From Clostridia bacterium (GTDB lineage Bacteria; Bacillota; Clostridia; Christensenellales; CAG-138), in NCBI GenBank assembly GCA_017619735.1, contig JAFZRT010000059.1, forward strand, positions 1 to 42,299: a stretch of 42,299 nucleotides of DNA, read 5' to 3'. Each line of letters begins with the position of its first letter. Position 1 is the stretch's first letter. Position numbers and translations under genes: made by a program. Positions 8,566 to 18,240 of this stretch are shown here, piece by piece. Below the pieces are notes generated by a model. It did not search any database. It was not told where the DNA came from and saw only the letters and a program-made list of their open reading frames with translations.

Positions 8566-9033
8566 ATGACAGGTATTATGTGGGCAGCTCTCGGCGCTGT
8601 GATCGCTCTCGTGCTTCCGGGCATCGGCTCTTCCATCGGCGTCGGCATGGCCGGCCGTGCCGCCGCGGGCGTCATCGCGGAGGATCCCGAAAAATCCGGT
8701 CAGTGCACCGTTCTGCAGCTCCTGCCCGCAACGCAGGGCATTTACGGCTTCATCGTGGCGTTCCTCATCGCCAGCAACGCGGGTCTGCTCAAGGGCTCCG
8801 GTGCTTCCGATCTCGCCGTTTCCGTCGGCCGCGGCTACTTCTTCGCGGCGCTCCCCATCGCGATAGTCGGTCTTGTCAGCGCGTATCTGCAGTCCAGGGT
8901 CTGCTGCGCCGGCATGAACATCGTCGCCAAACAGGGCGAGGGCGGTAAGGGCATAGTGCTTGCCATAATGGTCGAGACCTACGCGATACTCGCCGTTCTG
9001 GTCTCCGTGCTCATGCTCGTCGGTGTCAAGTAA
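8566..9033 (+). CDS. V-type ATPase subunit K (rotor ring), sodium-type
   Basis: The 155-residue tandem hairpin proteolipid that forms the rotating ion-carrying ring; four membrane helices. Aligning by motif to E. hirae NtpK, the sodium ligands L61, T64, Q65, Q110 and E139 correspond to L53, T56 and Q57 (LPATQGIYGF), Q109 (AYLQSR) and E137 (MVETYAIL). All five are present, which points to sodium rather than proton transport (inference from known structure). The first hairpin lacks an ion-binding Glu, as in other V-type K subunits. AGGAGG lies 8–9 nt before ATG. Its stop overlaps the next start by one base. Confidence 0.95.
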   Translation: MTGIMWAALGAVIALVLPGIGSSIGVGMAGRAAAGVIAEDPEKSGQCTVLQLLPATQGIYGFIVAFLIASNAGLLKGSGASDLAVSVGRGYFFAALPIAIVGLVSAYLQSRVCCAGMNIVAKQGEGGKGIVLAIMVETYAILAVLVSVLMLVGVK

Positions 9034-9614
9034 TGGCAGCGGACAACAAGGGAGCGGATAAGCTCATTTCAAGCATACTGGAGGAGGCGCACGCCCAGGC
9101 GTCGGCCATCGAATGGCACGCCACGGAGGCCGTCGACGCCATCCGCAAAAAGCTCGACCGCGATCGGGAGCTTTTGCGTGAGGAGTTCGACGAAAAGGCT
9201 AGGGCAGCCCGCGAAGAGAGCATGGCGAGGGCAAGGACCAACGCCGAGCTCGCCGCAAGGAAGGACCTCCTCGCCAGGAAGCGCGGCCTCATCGACGAGG
9301 CGTACGGCAAGGCGTATGAGAGCGTCTGCGCCCTCTCGGGGGAAAAGCGCGAAGCGCTGCTCAAGGCGCTCCTCGAAAGGGAGTGCGAGGGCGGCGAGAC
9401 CGTCTGCCCCTCCGAAAAGGACCGCGCGGCGCTCGAAAAGCTCCTCCCCCTCGTGAAGGGTCTGGACCTCAAACTGGGCGAGACCGACCACGCAGTAACG
9501 GACGGCTTCGTCATAAAGGGCGAAAACTATGTCAAGGGCTGCTCCTTCGAAGCGCTCATGGACGAGGTCAGGGCCTCCACGCAGGCGGACGTCGTAAAAG
9601 CCCTCTTCAAATGA
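9033..9614 (+). CDS. V-type ATPase subunit E (peripheral stalk)
   Basis: 193 residues. The N-terminal half is a long charged helix (about residues 8–100, for example ILEEAHAQASAIEWHATEAVD) that would pair with the product of the first gene. The C-terminal globular part has the family ending GFVIKGENYVKGCSFEALMDEVR. It anchors the A/B head to subunit I. Starts on the last base of the K stop codon (TAATG), so translation is coupled. Identity is based on this domain order, length and operon position. Confidence 0.9.
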   Translation: MAADNKGADKLISSILEEAHAQASAIEWHATEAVDAIRKKLDRDRELLREEFDEKARAAREESMARARTNAELAARKDLLARKRGLIDEAYGKAYESVCALSGEKREALLKALLERECEGGETVCPSEKDRAALEKLLPLVKGLDLKLGETDHAVTDGFVIKGENYVKGCSFEALMDEVRASTQADVVKALFK

Positions 9615-9629
9615 TAAAAGGATGACAAA

Positions 9630-10616
9630 ATGGCCGAAAGCCTGATCAACAGCATAGCGAGACTGCGCGTCATCGAAAAGCGGCTCCTCACAAAGGAGAC
9701 CGTGTCGAGGCTCGTCCAGGCCGCCTCGTACGAGGAGTGCCTCAAAATACTGCGCGAATCCGGCTACGGCGCCGGCGCCGCCGCGGAAGGCGACGAGACC
9801 GAGGCGCTGATCGCCGCGCAGCTCGGCGAGACCTACGACCTCATGAAGGAGCTCATGCCCGAAAGGAACGCCTTCGTGACGGACGTGTTCCGCATGCGCC
9901 ACGATATGACCAACGTTAAGCTCTTCTACAAGCTGCGCCTCATAGGCGAGAAGGCGGATCCCGGCGCGCCGGACTTCGGCGGCGTCTATCCCGCCGACAA
10001 GCTGAAGGCCGCCGTGGAGAAGGGCGATTACTCCATGCTCCCGAAGCGCATTTGCGACGCTTTGGAGGAGCTGGACGTCGAGACCTATCACAGCGTCGAC
10101 CCGCAGAGGATCTCCTGCAGGATAGACGCGGCGTTCCACGAATACGCCATGGGCCTGAAAAACGCCTTCGTGCGGGAGTATTTCTCCGCGCTCGCCGATT
10201 TCACCAACCTCATCGGCGCGGTTCGCGGCCTCAACAGGGACGATATCCTCCCCGGCGGCGAGCTCGGGAACGACGAGCTCGACAGTATCCGCGCAGCGCT
10301 TAAGGAATCTCCGGAGAAGATCCCCAGCATGATTAAGAGCCCCCTGCAGACGAGCGCGGTAAGGGAAGCCATGAAGCTCGGCTTCGCGGAGTACCTGCGC
10401 ACGGGACATGCGGCGGCGCTCGAAAAGGCGAGGGACGACTACCTGATCTCGCTCGCTTCCCGCGGGAAGAACGAGATATCGACCGAGGCGCCGATCGTGG
10501 GCTACATGCTCGCGCGCGAGAGGGAGGCGGAGGTCGTCCGCCTTATACTCACCGCGAAGCGCAGCGGTATACCCATGAGCGCGATAGACGAAAGGAGCCT
10601 GACGCTTTATGGCTGA
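9630..10616 (+). CDS. V-type ATPase subunit C (central stalk to ring connector)
   Basis: 328 residues, all-helical, equivalent of eukaryotic subunit d. It couples the rotor shaft (D/F) to the K ring. Recognisable segments are ARLRVIEKRLLT near the N-terminus, FRMRHDMTNVKLFYKLRL at about residue 90, and the end segment GYMLAREREAEVVRLILTAK typical of the family. It overlaps the next gene by 8 nt. No unusual features. Confidence 0.92.
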   Translation: MAESLINSIARLRVIEKRLLTKETVSRLVQAASYEECLKILRESGYGAGAAAEGDETEALIAAQLGETYDLMKELMPERNAFVTDVFRMRHDMTNVKLFYKLRLIGEKADPGAPDFGGVYPADKLKAAVEKGDYSMLPKRICDALEELDVETYHSVDPQRISCRIDAAFHEYAMGLKNAFVREYFSALADFTNLIGAVRGLNRDDILPGGELGNDELDSIRAALKESPEKIPSMIKSPLQTSAVREAMKLGFAEYLRTGHAAALEKARDDYLISLASRGKNEISTEAPIVGYMLAREREAEVVRLILTAKRSGIPMSAIDERSLTLYG

Positions 10617-10920
10617 TATAGCGATGATAGGCGATAAGGATTCCGTCCTCATCGGCAGGGCGGCGGGTCTCGACGTCTATTTCGAGACCGACGGCGCCGC
10701 CGCCGGCAGACTCATCGACCGCCTCGCAAAGGAAAACACAAGGATAATATTCGTTACCGAGCCCGTCTTCGAGGCGGCCGCGGAAACGGTGAACAAATAC
10801 AAATCAAGGCCTTTCCCCGCGATAATCCCCGTGCCCGACAGCAAGGGCGCGACGGGCGCCGCCATGAGGAACGTCAGGGCGAACGTGGAAAAGGCGATCG
10901 GCGCGGATATCCTGTTCTGA
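10609..10920 (+). CDS. V-type ATPase subunit F (NtpG in E. hirae naming)
   Basis: 103 residues with the small Rossmann-like fold of this rotor subunit: [16 protein letters not shown] at the N-terminus and [12 protein letters not shown] followed by [11 protein letters not shown] in the second half. It binds the D shaft and regulates coupling. The start overlaps the C-subunit stop by 8 nt. It ends 37 nt before subunit A, where the strong site GGAGG precedes the ATG. Confidence 0.92.
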   Translation: MADIAMIGDKDSVLIGRAAGLDVYFETDGAAAGRLIDRLAKENTRIIFVTEPVFEAAAETVNKYKSRPFPAIIPVPDSKGATGAAMRNVRANVEKAIGADILF

Positions 10921-10957
10921 ACAGGCCGCAAGACAGAAAGGCACGGAGGAAGCATCC

Positions 10958-12730
10958 ATGACTCAGAAACACGGCACCATAGTAAAGGTCGCCGGCCCGC
11001 TCATAACGGCGGACGGTATGGGCGACGTCCAGATGTTCGACGTCGTTCACGTATCGGATAAGCAGCTCATAGGCGAGGTCATAGAGCTGAGGGGCGACAG
11101 AGCGTCCGTTCAGGTCTATGAGGAGACCGGCGGCATCGGCCCGGGCGAACCCGTTTATCCCACGGGCGCTCCGCTCTCGGTCGAGCTCGGCCCGGGACTC
11201 ATCGAATCCATATACGACGGCATACAGAGGCCCCTTACGGCGCTGTTCGAATCCGCCGGCTCCAGGATCACGAGGGGCATCGCCGCGCCCGCCCTCGACA
11301 GGGAGAAAAAGTGGGAGTTCAACCCCACCGCAAACGTCGGGGATGAGCTTACGGGCGGCGACGCACTGGGCTTCGTGCAGGAATCCGGCGCGGTCAAGCA
11401 TATTATAATGGTCCCGCCCAACGTCAGGGGCAGGCTGGTTTGGCTCTCCGAAAAGGCGGAGCTCACCGTTACGGAGCCGATAGCCCGGCTTGAGACCGAA
11501 AAGGGTGAGACCGTGCTGACCATGATGCAGAAATGGCCCGTCCGCCGGGGCAGACCGTACGTCGAAAAGCTCCCTCCCAACGAGCCGATGGTCACGGGCC
11601 AGCGCGTCATCGACACGTTCTTCCCCATAGCGAAGGGCGGCGTCGCGGCGGTCCCCGGCCCCTTCGGCAGCGGCAAGACCGTCGTTCAGCATCAGCTCGC
11701 CAAATGGGCGGACGCGGACATTATCGTCTACGTCGGCTGCGGCGAGCGCGGAAACGAGATGACGGACGTTCTTACCGAGTTCCCGGAGCTCGTCGATCCG
11801 CGCACGGGCCTGTCGCTGATGAAGCGCACCGTGCTTATCGCCAACACCTCGGATATGCCCGTCGCCGCGCGTGAAGCGTCGATCTACACGGGCATCACGA
11901 TAGCGGAGTATTTCCGCGACATGGGCTACAAGGTGGCCATAATGGCCGACTCGACGTCCCGCTGGGCGGAGGCCCTGCGCGAGATGAGCGGCCGACTGGA
12001 GGAGATGCCCGGCGAAGAAGGCTATCCCGCCTATCTTTCGAGCCGACTCGCCGAGTTCTATGAGCGCGCGGGTCAGGTAGTGACCCTCGGCAGCAAGCGG
12101 CGCGAGGGCGCGATATCCGCCATCGGCGCGGTATCCCCGCCGGGCGGCGATATCTCCGAGCCCGTCTCCCAGGCGACGCTGAGGATAGTCAAGGTCTTCT
12201 GGGGCCTCTCCGCAAAGCTCGCCTACGCGAGGCATTTCCCCGCGATAGACTGGCTGCAGAGCTACTCCCTCTATCTCGACCGCATCGGCCCGTGGTTCGA
12301 CGCGAACGTCGCGGAGGACTGGTCCGAATGCGTGACGAGGGCAATGACCCTCCTTCAGGAGGAGTCGGAGCTGCAGGAGATCGTCTCCCTCGTCGGCATA
12401 GACGCGCTGAGCACGCGCGACAGGCTGAAGCTCGAGACCGCAAGGTCCATAAGGGAGGACTACCTCCATCAAAACGCGTTCGACTCGGTCGATACCTATA
12501 CCTCCCCCTCGAAGCAGCACGCGCTGCTGAAGCTCCTTCTCGATTTCTACGAGAAGGGCGAAGCCGCGCTCGAAAGCGGAGCGGAGTTCAACAGGATCGC
12601 TTCCCTGCCCGTCAGGGAGCGCATGGGCAGGTTCAAATACTGCCCGGAGGATGAACAGAAGCAGCTCGCTCAGGAGCTGACCTCCCAGCTCACGGCCGAG
12701 ATGCGCCGCCTCACGGAGGAGCAGGCGTAA
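10958..12730 (+). CDS. V-type ATPase catalytic subunit A
   Basis: 590 residues; hydrolyses or makes ATP at the A/B interfaces. The Walker A motif GPFGSGKT is at residues 234–241 (Lys240). Walker B-like [15 protein letters not shown] follows, with [16 protein letters not shown] after it. The non-homologous insert typical of A subunits lies before the P-loop (about residues 115–185). All catalytic residues look intact. GCACGGAGG sits about 9 nt before ATG. This is the most strongly conserved product of the operon. Confidence 0.98.
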   Translation: MTQKHGTIVKVAGPLITADGMGDVQMFDVVHVSDKQLIGEVIELRGDRASVQVYEETGGIGPGEPVYPTGAPLSVELGPGLIESIYDGIQRPLTALFESAGSRITRGIAAPALDREKKWEFNPTANVGDELTGGDALGFVQESGAVKHIIMVPPNVRGRLVWLSEKAELTVTEPIARLETEKGETVLTMMQKWPVRRGRPYVEKLPPNEPMVTGQRVIDTFFPIAKGGVAAVPGPFGSGKTVVQHQLAKWADADIIVYVGCGERGNEMTDVLTEFPELVDPRTGLSLMKRTVLIANTSDMPVAAREASIYTGITIAEYFRDMGYKVAIMADSTSRWAEALREMSGRLEEMPGEEGYPAYLSSRLAEFYERAGQVVTLGSKRREGAISAIGAVSPPGGDISEPVSQATLRIVKVFWGLSAKLAYARHFPAIDWLQSYSLYLDRIGPWFDANVAEDWSECVTRAMTLLQEESELQEIVSLVGIDALSTRDRLKLETARSIREDYLHQNAFDSVDTYTSPSKQHALLKLLLDFYEKGEAALESGAEFNRIASLPVRERMGRFKYCPEDEQKQLAQELTSQLTAEMRRLTEEQA

Positions 12731-12774
12731 AGCGGAAAGTCCCCCCAATTCGCAGGAAAGGTGATCATCAGATT

Positions 12775-14154
12775 ATGCGCAAGGAATACACAACGATCCG
12801 TGAGGTCGTCGGCCCGCTCGTAATGGTGGACGGCGTCGACGGCGTCAAATACGACGAGCTCGTCGAAATAAAGAGGAACGACGGCAGCGATATCCGCCGC
12901 GGCAAGGTGCTGGAGGTCAACGGCTCCCGCGCGCTGGTGCAGCTGTTCGAGGGCTCCCAGGGCCTTAAGATAGCGGACTCCCGTGCGAAGTTCCTGGGCC
13001 ACAGCATCGAGCTTGCCGTCGCCCCCGACATGCTCGGCAGGGTATTCGACGGCATGGGCCGCCCGAAGGACGGCGGCGCTCCTCTCATTCCCGAAAAGAT
13101 GCTCGACATCAACGGCGCGCCCATGAACCCCGCCGCAAGGGATTACCCCAACGAGTTCATCCAGACGGGCGTTTCCGCGATCGACGGCCTCAACACGCTC
13201 GTCCGCGGGCAGAAGCTGCCCGTGTTCTCCGGCTCCGGCCTCCCGCACGCGCAGTTCGCCGCGCAGATAGCGAGGCAGGCGAAGGTCCGCGGCAGGGACG
13301 AGAGCTTCGCCGTCGTTTTCGCCGCGGTCGGCATAACCTTTGAGGAGGCGGATTACTTCATTTCCGACTTCAAAAAGACCGGCGCCATCGAGAGGACGGT
13401 CACATTCGTCAACCTCGCGAACGACCCCGCCATCGAGCGTATAGCCACTCCGCGCATGGCGATAACCGCCGCCGAGTATCTGGCTTACGATCTCGGTATG
13501 CACGTGCTCGTAATAATCACCGATATCACGAACTATGCGGAGGCCCTGCGTGAGATCTCCGCCGCCCGCAAGGAGGTCCCCGGCCGCCGCGGATATCCCG
13601 GCTACCTCTACACCGACCTTGCCACGATGTATGAGCGCGCTGGCCGCATAAAGGGACGCCCCGGCTCAATAACCATGATACCCATACTCTCCATGCCGGA
13701 GGATGACATAACCCATCCCATACCCGACCTTACCGGCTACATCACGGAGGGTCAGATAATCCTCTCCCGCGAGCTGTACAGGAAGGGCGTCACCCCGCCC
13801 GTAAACGTCCTGCCCTCGCTCTCCCGTCTGAAGGACAAGGGCATCGGCCGCGGCAAAACGCGTGAGGATCACGCCGACACCATGAACCAGCTCTTCGCCG
13901 CGTACTCCCGCGGCAAGGAGGCGAAGGAGCTCGCCGTCATACTGGGCGACGCGGCGCTTTCGGACGTCGACAAGCTCTACGCCAAGTTCGCGGACGAGTT
14001 CGAACAGCGCTACGTCTCGCAGGGCTACTACACGAACCGCTCCGTGGAGGAGACGCTCGACATCGGCTGGGAGCTTCTAAGGATACTGCCCAGGTCCGAG
14101 CTGAGGCGTATCAGGGATGCGTATCTCGACAAGTACTACGAAAAGACCGAGTGA
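12775..14154 (+). CDS. V-type ATPase regulatory subunit B
   Basis: 459 residues, the non-catalytic nucleotide-fold partner of subunit A. It lacks a Walker A lysine: the corresponding stretch is [16 protein letters not shown], as is normal for B. Family signatures are [19 protein letters not shown] and [20 protein letters not shown], the latter including the arginine-finger region. A and B alternate in the hexamer. AGGAAAGG lies about 13 nt before ATG. Confidence 0.98.
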   Translation: MRKEYTTIREVVGPLVMVDGVDGVKYDELVEIKRNDGSDIRRGKVLEVNGSRALVQLFEGSQGLKIADSRAKFLGHSIELAVAPDMLGRVFDGMGRPKDGGAPLIPEKMLDINGAPMNPAARDYPNEFIQTGVSAIDGLNTLVRGQKLPVFSGSGLPHAQFAAQIARQAKVRGRDESFAVVFAAVGITFEEADYFISDFKKTGAIERTVTFVNLANDPAIERIATPRMAITAAEYLAYDLGMHVLVIITDITNYAEALREISAARKEVPGRRGYPGYLYTDLATMYERAGRIKGRPGSITMIPILSMPEDDITHPIPDLTGYITEGQIILSRELYRKGVTPPVNVLPSLSRLKDKGIGRGKTREDHADTMNQLFAAYSRGKEAKELAVILGDAALSDVDKLYAKFADEFEQRYVSQGYYTNRSVEETLDIGWELLRILPRSELRRIRDAYLDKYYEKTE

Positions 14155-14170
14155 TCGGAGCGTTTGACCT

Positions 14171-14803
14171 ATGGCGATCAATTACAAGCCCACGCGGATG
14201 GAGATGAGCCGCCTCAAAAAGAGGCTCGTCACCGCCACGAGGGGGCACAAGCTGATGAAGGACAAGAGGGATGAAACGGTGCGCCGCTTCATCACCTACG
14301 TCCGCCGCAACAGGGAGCTGCGCGAGAGGGTGGAGCGCCTTATGAGCGAGGCGATGAAGAGCTTCGTCATAGCCAAGGCGACAATGACGCGCGCCTCGGT
14401 CGAGGAAGCGCTCGCTGTCCCCGCCGCCCCCGCAAGGATAGAGGTCGGCAGCGGCTCGGTGCTCAGCGTCGAGGTTCCCAAGCTCACCTACATCCCCACC
14501 GGCGAAAAGGCCCTTCCCTACGGCGTGCTCGGCACCTCGTCGGAGCTGGACGCCGCCGTGGAGAAGTTCTCGGAGCTCATGCCCCTGCTCATCGAGCTTG
14601 CGGAGGTCGAAAAGACCTGCAACCTCCTCGCGGACAAGATCGAAAAGACCCGCCGCAGGGTCAACGCGCTGGAGTACGTCATGATACCGCAGCTGGAGGA
14701 GGCCATCCATTCAATATCGATGAAGCTCGACGAGAACGAGCGCGGCAACCTCACCCGCCTCATGAAGACCAAGGATATGCTCAAGGCCAAGGAACAGCAG
14801 TGA
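14171..14803 (+). CDS. V-type ATPase subunit D (rotor shaft)
   Basis: 210 residues forming the antiparallel coiled coil inside the A3B3 head. Characteristic ends are PTRMEMSRLKKRLVTATRGH at the N-terminus and RRRVNALEYVMIPQLEEAI in the C-terminal helix. It is the last gene of the operon, 16 nt after B, and is followed directly by a strong terminator, so the operon is complete with nine subunits. The extra ntpH and ntpJ genes of E. hirae are absent. Confidence 0.96.
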   Translation: MAINYKPTRMEMSRLKKRLVTATRGHKLMKDKRDETVRRFITYVRRNRELRERVERLMSEAMKSFVIAKATMTRASVEEALAVPAAPARIEVGSGSVLSVEVPKLTYIPTGEKALPYGVLGTSSELDAAVEKFSELMPLLIELAEVEKTCNLLADKIEKTRRRVNALEYVMIPQLEEAIHSISMKLDENERGNLTRLMKTKDMLKAKEQQ

Positions 14804-14813
14804 ATGAAATAAT

Positions 14814-14841
14814 AAAAAAGCCCCGGTATCGGGGCTTTTTT
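14814..14841. terminator. Bidirectional terminator closing the V-ATPase operon
   Basis: 12-bp perfect stem (AAAAAAGCCCCG with CGGGGCTTTTTT) and a GTAT loop. Runs of A and T on both sides also make it the terminator of the opposing lipoprotein gene ending at 14851. Confidence 0.93.
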
Positions 14842-14850
14842 CGTACTGCA

Positions 14851-15903
14851 TTATTTCCAGCCGCTCTTGTCTATCGGCTTGCCCGTGGGGGTGCTGCCGT
14901 CGTTGGCGATGTGAGTAGTGGCGCCGTAGGGGATGAAGAGGAAGTAATCGAACCACATGGGATCGTTCTTGTATCCCTGCGCCATATGGTCGCTCCAGGT
15001 CACGTCGATATAGTAGGTTTCGCCGTCAAGAGCGACCTCGTCCCAGTAGTGCAGATTGTCGTCGTCAAAGCCGTTTGTGCATCGGCGGCAGTCGATGTTC
15101 GCCGCCCGGCAGAGCGCCTCAAAGCCGAGCGCGTAGCCCTGACAGATGGAGCCGCCGTTGACTATCGCGCCGTACGCCGTCCTCGCATAGGGCGGGAGCT
15201 CGCCGTGAACGTGCGCGTAGGATGTGTTCTCGCAGATGAACGCGGCAAGGCAGCGGTATTTGTCGGCCGCCGAAAAATCTTGAGGCAGCAGGGAAGCTAT
15301 ATGCTCGGCGACAACGGTGAAGACCTCGGCCTGCTCGCGCACCTCGTCCCTGTTTTCCGCGGGCTTGAAGTATCGGCCCATCGGCAGGAAATAGACGGAA
15401 TGCCATTCCTCATCGTTCTGCTCGGCCCGCACCATGTCGAAATAGACCTCTATCTCGGGATGGTCGACGAGGAACGCGGGGAGCGCCTCCTCCATCACGC
15501 GGGGATCTCCCGTGTAGGTGAAGTCCTCGAACGCCTCGGCATGGGTCAGCATGTCGTCGTAGAGCGCCGCGGGCTCGGGCCCGAGCTTCGAGCGCAGATC
15601 CCGCGGAACGAAGGGGCCGCACTCCGCCTTGAGGGGCAGGGGATTTTCGCGCACGTATTTGATTATGGGCAGCATGAGCTTCGCGGCCTTGACAGCGTAT
15701 TTGCGGGCAAGCTCGCTTACGCCCTCGGGCAGGCCCGCCGAATATGGGTCGGGCGTTGGCGTGGGCTCGGGAGTCGCGGTGGGCTCGGGAGTCGCGGTGG
15801 GCTCCGGCGTCGGCGTGGGATCCGACTTCCCGTATTCGCCGCGGCAGGACGCCGCCGAGAGCAGCAGGAGGCAGATCATCAGTATCAGTAAGGCTTTTCT
15901 CAC
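14851..15903 (-). CDS. Transglutaminase-like lipoprotein
   Basis: 350 residues. Type II signal peptide ending SAASC with lipid-bearing Cys20, then a Pro/Thr/Glu linker (residues 29–53, repeats of PTPEP and PTATPEP) spanning the wall. A transglutaminase-like fold follows, with the classic triad: Cys254 in GSICQGYALGFEALCR, His285 in NLHYWDEV, and Asp300 in YYIDVTWSD. Such proteins are usually cysteine proteases or have unknown roles, so the substrate is not predictable. The start codon overlaps the galK stop (ATGA), so it is expressed with galactokinase, an odd pairing. Ends at a shared terminator. Confidence 0.88.
   Translation of the reverse strand: MRKALLILMICLLLLSAASCRGEYGKSDPTPTPEPTATPEPTATPEPTPTPDPYSAGLPEGVSELARKYAVKAAKLMLPIIKYVRENPLPLKAECGPFVPRDLRSKLGPEPAALYDDMLTHAEAFEDFTYTGDPRVMEEALPAFLVDHPEIEVYFDMVRAEQNDEEWHSVYFLPMGRYFKPAENRDEVREQAEVFTVVAEHIASLLPQDFSAADKYRCLAAFICENTSYAHVHGELPPYARTAYGAIVNGGSICQGYALGFEALCRAANIDCRRCTNGFDDDNLHYWDEVALDGETYYIDVTWSDHMAQGYKNDPMWFDYFLFIPYGATTHIANDGSTPTGKPIDKSGWK
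15769..15815. repeat. 18-bp tandem repeat encoding the lipoprotein linker
   Basis: About two and a half copies of an 18-bp unit (GTGGGCTCGGGAGTCGCG on the plus strand), coding six-residue PTATPE-type units. Likely to vary in copy number between strains. Confidence 0.7.
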
Positions 15904-17096
15904 TTGTCGGGCTCCTCTCCGAACGGGGCGCAGCCGGTCTCTGCGGCGTATATCTCGCAGTCGTAGCCGGTCTCCTGCTTGTATCTTTCAGCCACAAGGT
16001 CAATGACCTCCTGTGCCGCGGCCTTCGGAGCTATCGCTATCGCGCAGCCGCCGAACCCCGCGCCGGTCATGCGCGCGCCGAGCACGGCGGGGTGGGAACG
16101 CGCGGCCTCGACGATGGAGTCGAGCTCGCGGCCCGTGACCTCGTAATCGTCGCGCAGGGAATCGTGGGAGGCGTTTATGAGCCGGCCGAGCCTTCCGACG
16201 TCACCCGCCTCAAGCGCCTCCGCGGCGAGGGCGACACGGCGGTTTTCCGTTACGGCATGGCGCGCGCGGCGCAGGAGCGGTTCCGGCAGCAGATGGGAGA
16301 CCGTATCGAACTCCTCCGGCGTCAATTCGCAGAGGGAGCTTTTGGGCGGATCGAAGAGTCCGCCGACAGCGCGCAGCGCCGCTTCGCACTCCGCCCGGCG
16401 CTCGTTGTATTTGGAATCCGCGAGCCGGCGGGGCTTTTTCGTGTTCATTATCAGAAGCTCGTTTTCGCCGAGATCGAACGGGATGTACCCGTAATCCAGC
16501 GTGTTCGTGTCAAGAAGCAGCGCGTGATCCTGCCGGCCCATGGCACAGACGAACTGGTCCATTATGCCGCAGTTCACGCCCGCGCAGTCGCGCTCCGCCG
16601 CGAGCGATACGAGGGACGCTTCGACTCCGCCGAGGCCGAGATCGAACAGCCGCTTCAATACGGCGCAGGTCAGCACCTCCAAAGATGCGGACGACGACAG
16701 CCCCGATCCGCGCGGCAGACTGCCGCAGACGGCCATTTCAAAGCCGCCCAAGGCGTACCCGCGCTCCATGAGCTTCCTCGCCACGCCGAGCGGATAAGCC
16801 GCCCAGCCGAAGCCGGAGAAAGCCGCGGGCTCGCAGGGGAGAGCGGCGATCTCGTCCGCGGACGATACTATCTCCTCCGCCATGTCGGCGGAGACGAGGC
16901 GTATCGCGCCGTCCCCGCGCGGGGAGGCCGCGGCATAGGTGCCGAGGGACAGCGAGCAGGGCAGCACCCGCCCGCCGTTGTAGTCGATATGCTCGCCGAT
17001 CAGATTGACCCGTCCCGGCGCGAAAGCGGTCAGCTCCGCCGCGCGGCCGAAGCGGCTCTCGAAAAGGGAGGACGCCTCCCGAATAAACTCATCCAT
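15900..17096 (-). CDS. galK: Galactokinase
   Basis: Phosphorylates galactose with ATP to galactose 1-phosphate (Leloir pathway, GHMP kinase fold). 398 residues. Motifs in order: the galactokinase signature PGRVNLIGEHIDYNGG near residue 30, the ATP-binding GHMP motif RGSGLSSSASLEV, the segment GVNCGIMDQFVCAMG, and the C-terminal GARMTGAGFGGCAI. ATG 17096 is preferred to the in-frame ATG at 17126. AAAGGAAG (17104–17111) is well spaced for 17096, while 17126 lies at the −10 box (17127–17132), before the expected transcription start. No galT or galE is nearby; the partner gene is a transglutaminase-like lipoprotein. Confidence 0.95.
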   Translation of the reverse strand: MDEFIREASSLFESRFGRAAELTAFAPGRVNLIGEHIDYNGGRVLPCSLSLGTYAAASPRGDGAIRLVSADMAEEIVSSADEIAALPCEPAAFSGFGWAAYPLGVARKLMERGYALGGFEMAVCGSLPRGSGLSSSASLEVLTCAVLKRLFDLGLGGVEASLVSLAAERDCAGVNCGIMDQFVCAMGRQDHALLLDTNTLDYGYIPFDLGENELLIMNTKKPRRLADSKYNERRAECEAALRAVGGLFDPPKSSLCELTPEEFDTVSHLLPEPLLRRARHAVTENRRVALAAEALEAGDVGRLGRLINASHDSLRDDYEVTGRELDSIVEAARSHPAVLGARMTGAGFGGCAIAIAPKAAAQEVIDLVAERYKQETGYDCEIYAAETGCAPFGEEPDK

Positions 17097-17126
17097 CGAA
17101 AAACTTCCTTTCGGATATTCGGGCAT

Positions 17127-17156
17127 ATTATATCACAAGCCCCGCGCGGCGCGCAA
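17127..17156 (-). promoter_or_regulatory. Promoter of galK
   Basis: Minus-strand TTGCGC (17151–17156), 18-bp gap, TATAAT (17127–17132). Confidence 0.65.
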
Positions 17157-17168
17157 CAAGCGCCGCGC

Positions 17169-17197
17169 TTGTATGTTTCGCGCGGGCATGATATAAT
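17169..17197 (+). promoter_or_regulatory. Promoter of the 17239 gene
   Basis: TTGTAT (17169–17174), 17-bp gap, TATAAT (17192–17197). Divergent from the galK promoter. Confidence 0.65.
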
Positions 17198-17238
17198 TAT
17201 CGAAAACAGGGCGGTTCTGCCGCCGGAAAGGGGGATCT

Positions 17239-18225
17239 GTGACCGCGGTAAAGAAGATACTTGCCGCCGTTCTCGGCGCGCTCATGGTTTTCGGCGCGGC
17301 GGTAGCTCTGCCCCTTCCGGACAGGATCGCCGAATCGAAAACGGAGGAGCTTCCCCCCGCCTCGGTCAGCCGCCTCTACCGCGAGGCGGAGCTGATACTC
17401 ATCGCAACCTGCATGAGGACGGGTCAGACGGAGGACGGCGCGCCCGCCGCGCGGTTCAGCGTCGACAGGGTGCTCGACGGATCGGAGAAGGCGGGCGTTA
17501 TGATCAGCCTCGTCGCCTCTGCGTCGCCCGGCGTGCAGTACCTCCTGTACGTCCGGCACAGCGGGGAGGAGACCGGCCCCGCATACCGGCTCGTGACCGC
17601 CGAGCCGATACCCGTCGATGCGGGCAGGATCGCGTACGAGGGCGAGACCTGCTCCATCGAAAGCATCGAAAACGACATCAAGCGCCAGAGCAGCATACTG
17701 ACCGTACCCGCGCAGAGCTTTTTCTACGGCGAGCTGGGATCGCTCGCCTCCGCCTGCGACGAGATAGTCGTCGCCCGCGTCCTCTCCGTGAGCGGGCCCA
17801 CGGAGACCGTCTGCCGCTCCACAATGGGCGGCGAGAGCACGCTTGCGACGCTCGACCAGGTATTCCTCAGGATCAGGGTCGAAAACGGCCTTTACGGCGC
17901 CCTCCGATACGGTGATAAGCTCAACGTTGTGCTGTCGCCCTATTACGTGCGCCCCGTCATAAACGCCACCGACCTCACGGCAAAGACCGTCGGCGCTCCG
18001 CCGGAGCGCTATCCCACGGCGGGGAACGTGTACGTCTTCTTCCTCCTGAGGAGCGAGGACCCGCGCAGCGACCGCTATTTCACCGTCAACCCGTACGAGG
18101 GCTACGTCCGGCTTGTCGGCGGCAATGTCATCAGGCCGTACTACAATACCGCCATGCGCGACATGAACGACCTCTCGCTGTTCTCGCGGCGGCTGAAGGC
18201 CGCTCTCGGCGCGGAGGAGCAATAA
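17239..18225 (+). CDS. Exported protein of unknown function with two similar halves
   Basis: 328 residues starting at GTG, with GGAAAGGGGG upstream. One hydrophobic segment (about residues 6–24) suggests export or membrane anchoring; there is no lipobox. The rest appears to hold two related beta-rich blocks. One begins at LYREAELILIATCMRTG (about residue 46), followed by FSVDRVLDGS. The other begins at ACDEIVVARVLSVSG (about residue 172), followed by FLRIRVENGLYG. Each has the pattern 'acidic residue, hydrophobic strand, G/S, then a V-x-V-x-x-x-L-x-G strand' seen in many uncharacterised Firmicutes surface proteins. No catalytic motif. Single-gene unit with its own promoter and terminator. Confidence 0.65.
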   Translation: MTAVKKILAAVLGALMVFGAAVALPLPDRIAESKTEELPPASVSRLYREAELILIATCMRTGQTEDGAPAARFSVDRVLDGSEKAGVMISLVASASPGVQYLLYVRHSGEETGPAYRLVTAEPIPVDAGRIAYEGETCSIESIENDIKRQSSILTVPAQSFFYGELGSLASACDEIVVARVLSVSGPTETVCRSTMGGESTLATLDQVFLRIRVENGLYGALRYGDKLNVVLSPYYVRPVINATDLTAKTVGAPPERYPTAGNVYVFFLLRSEDPRSDRYFTVNPYEGYVRLVGGNVIRPYYNTAMRDMNDLSLFSRRLKAALGAEEQ

Positions 18226-18240
18226 AGGAGCAAATAAAAT

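Noticed and set aside
9069..12748. Several long minus-strand open frames across the V-ATPase operon
   Set aside because: Antisense shadows of clearly homologous subunits E, C, F and A.
17097..17126. Upstream in-frame ATG (17126) for galK
   Set aside because: It abuts the −10 box, so it would lie before the transcription start; the ATG at 17096 has a proper ribosome site.
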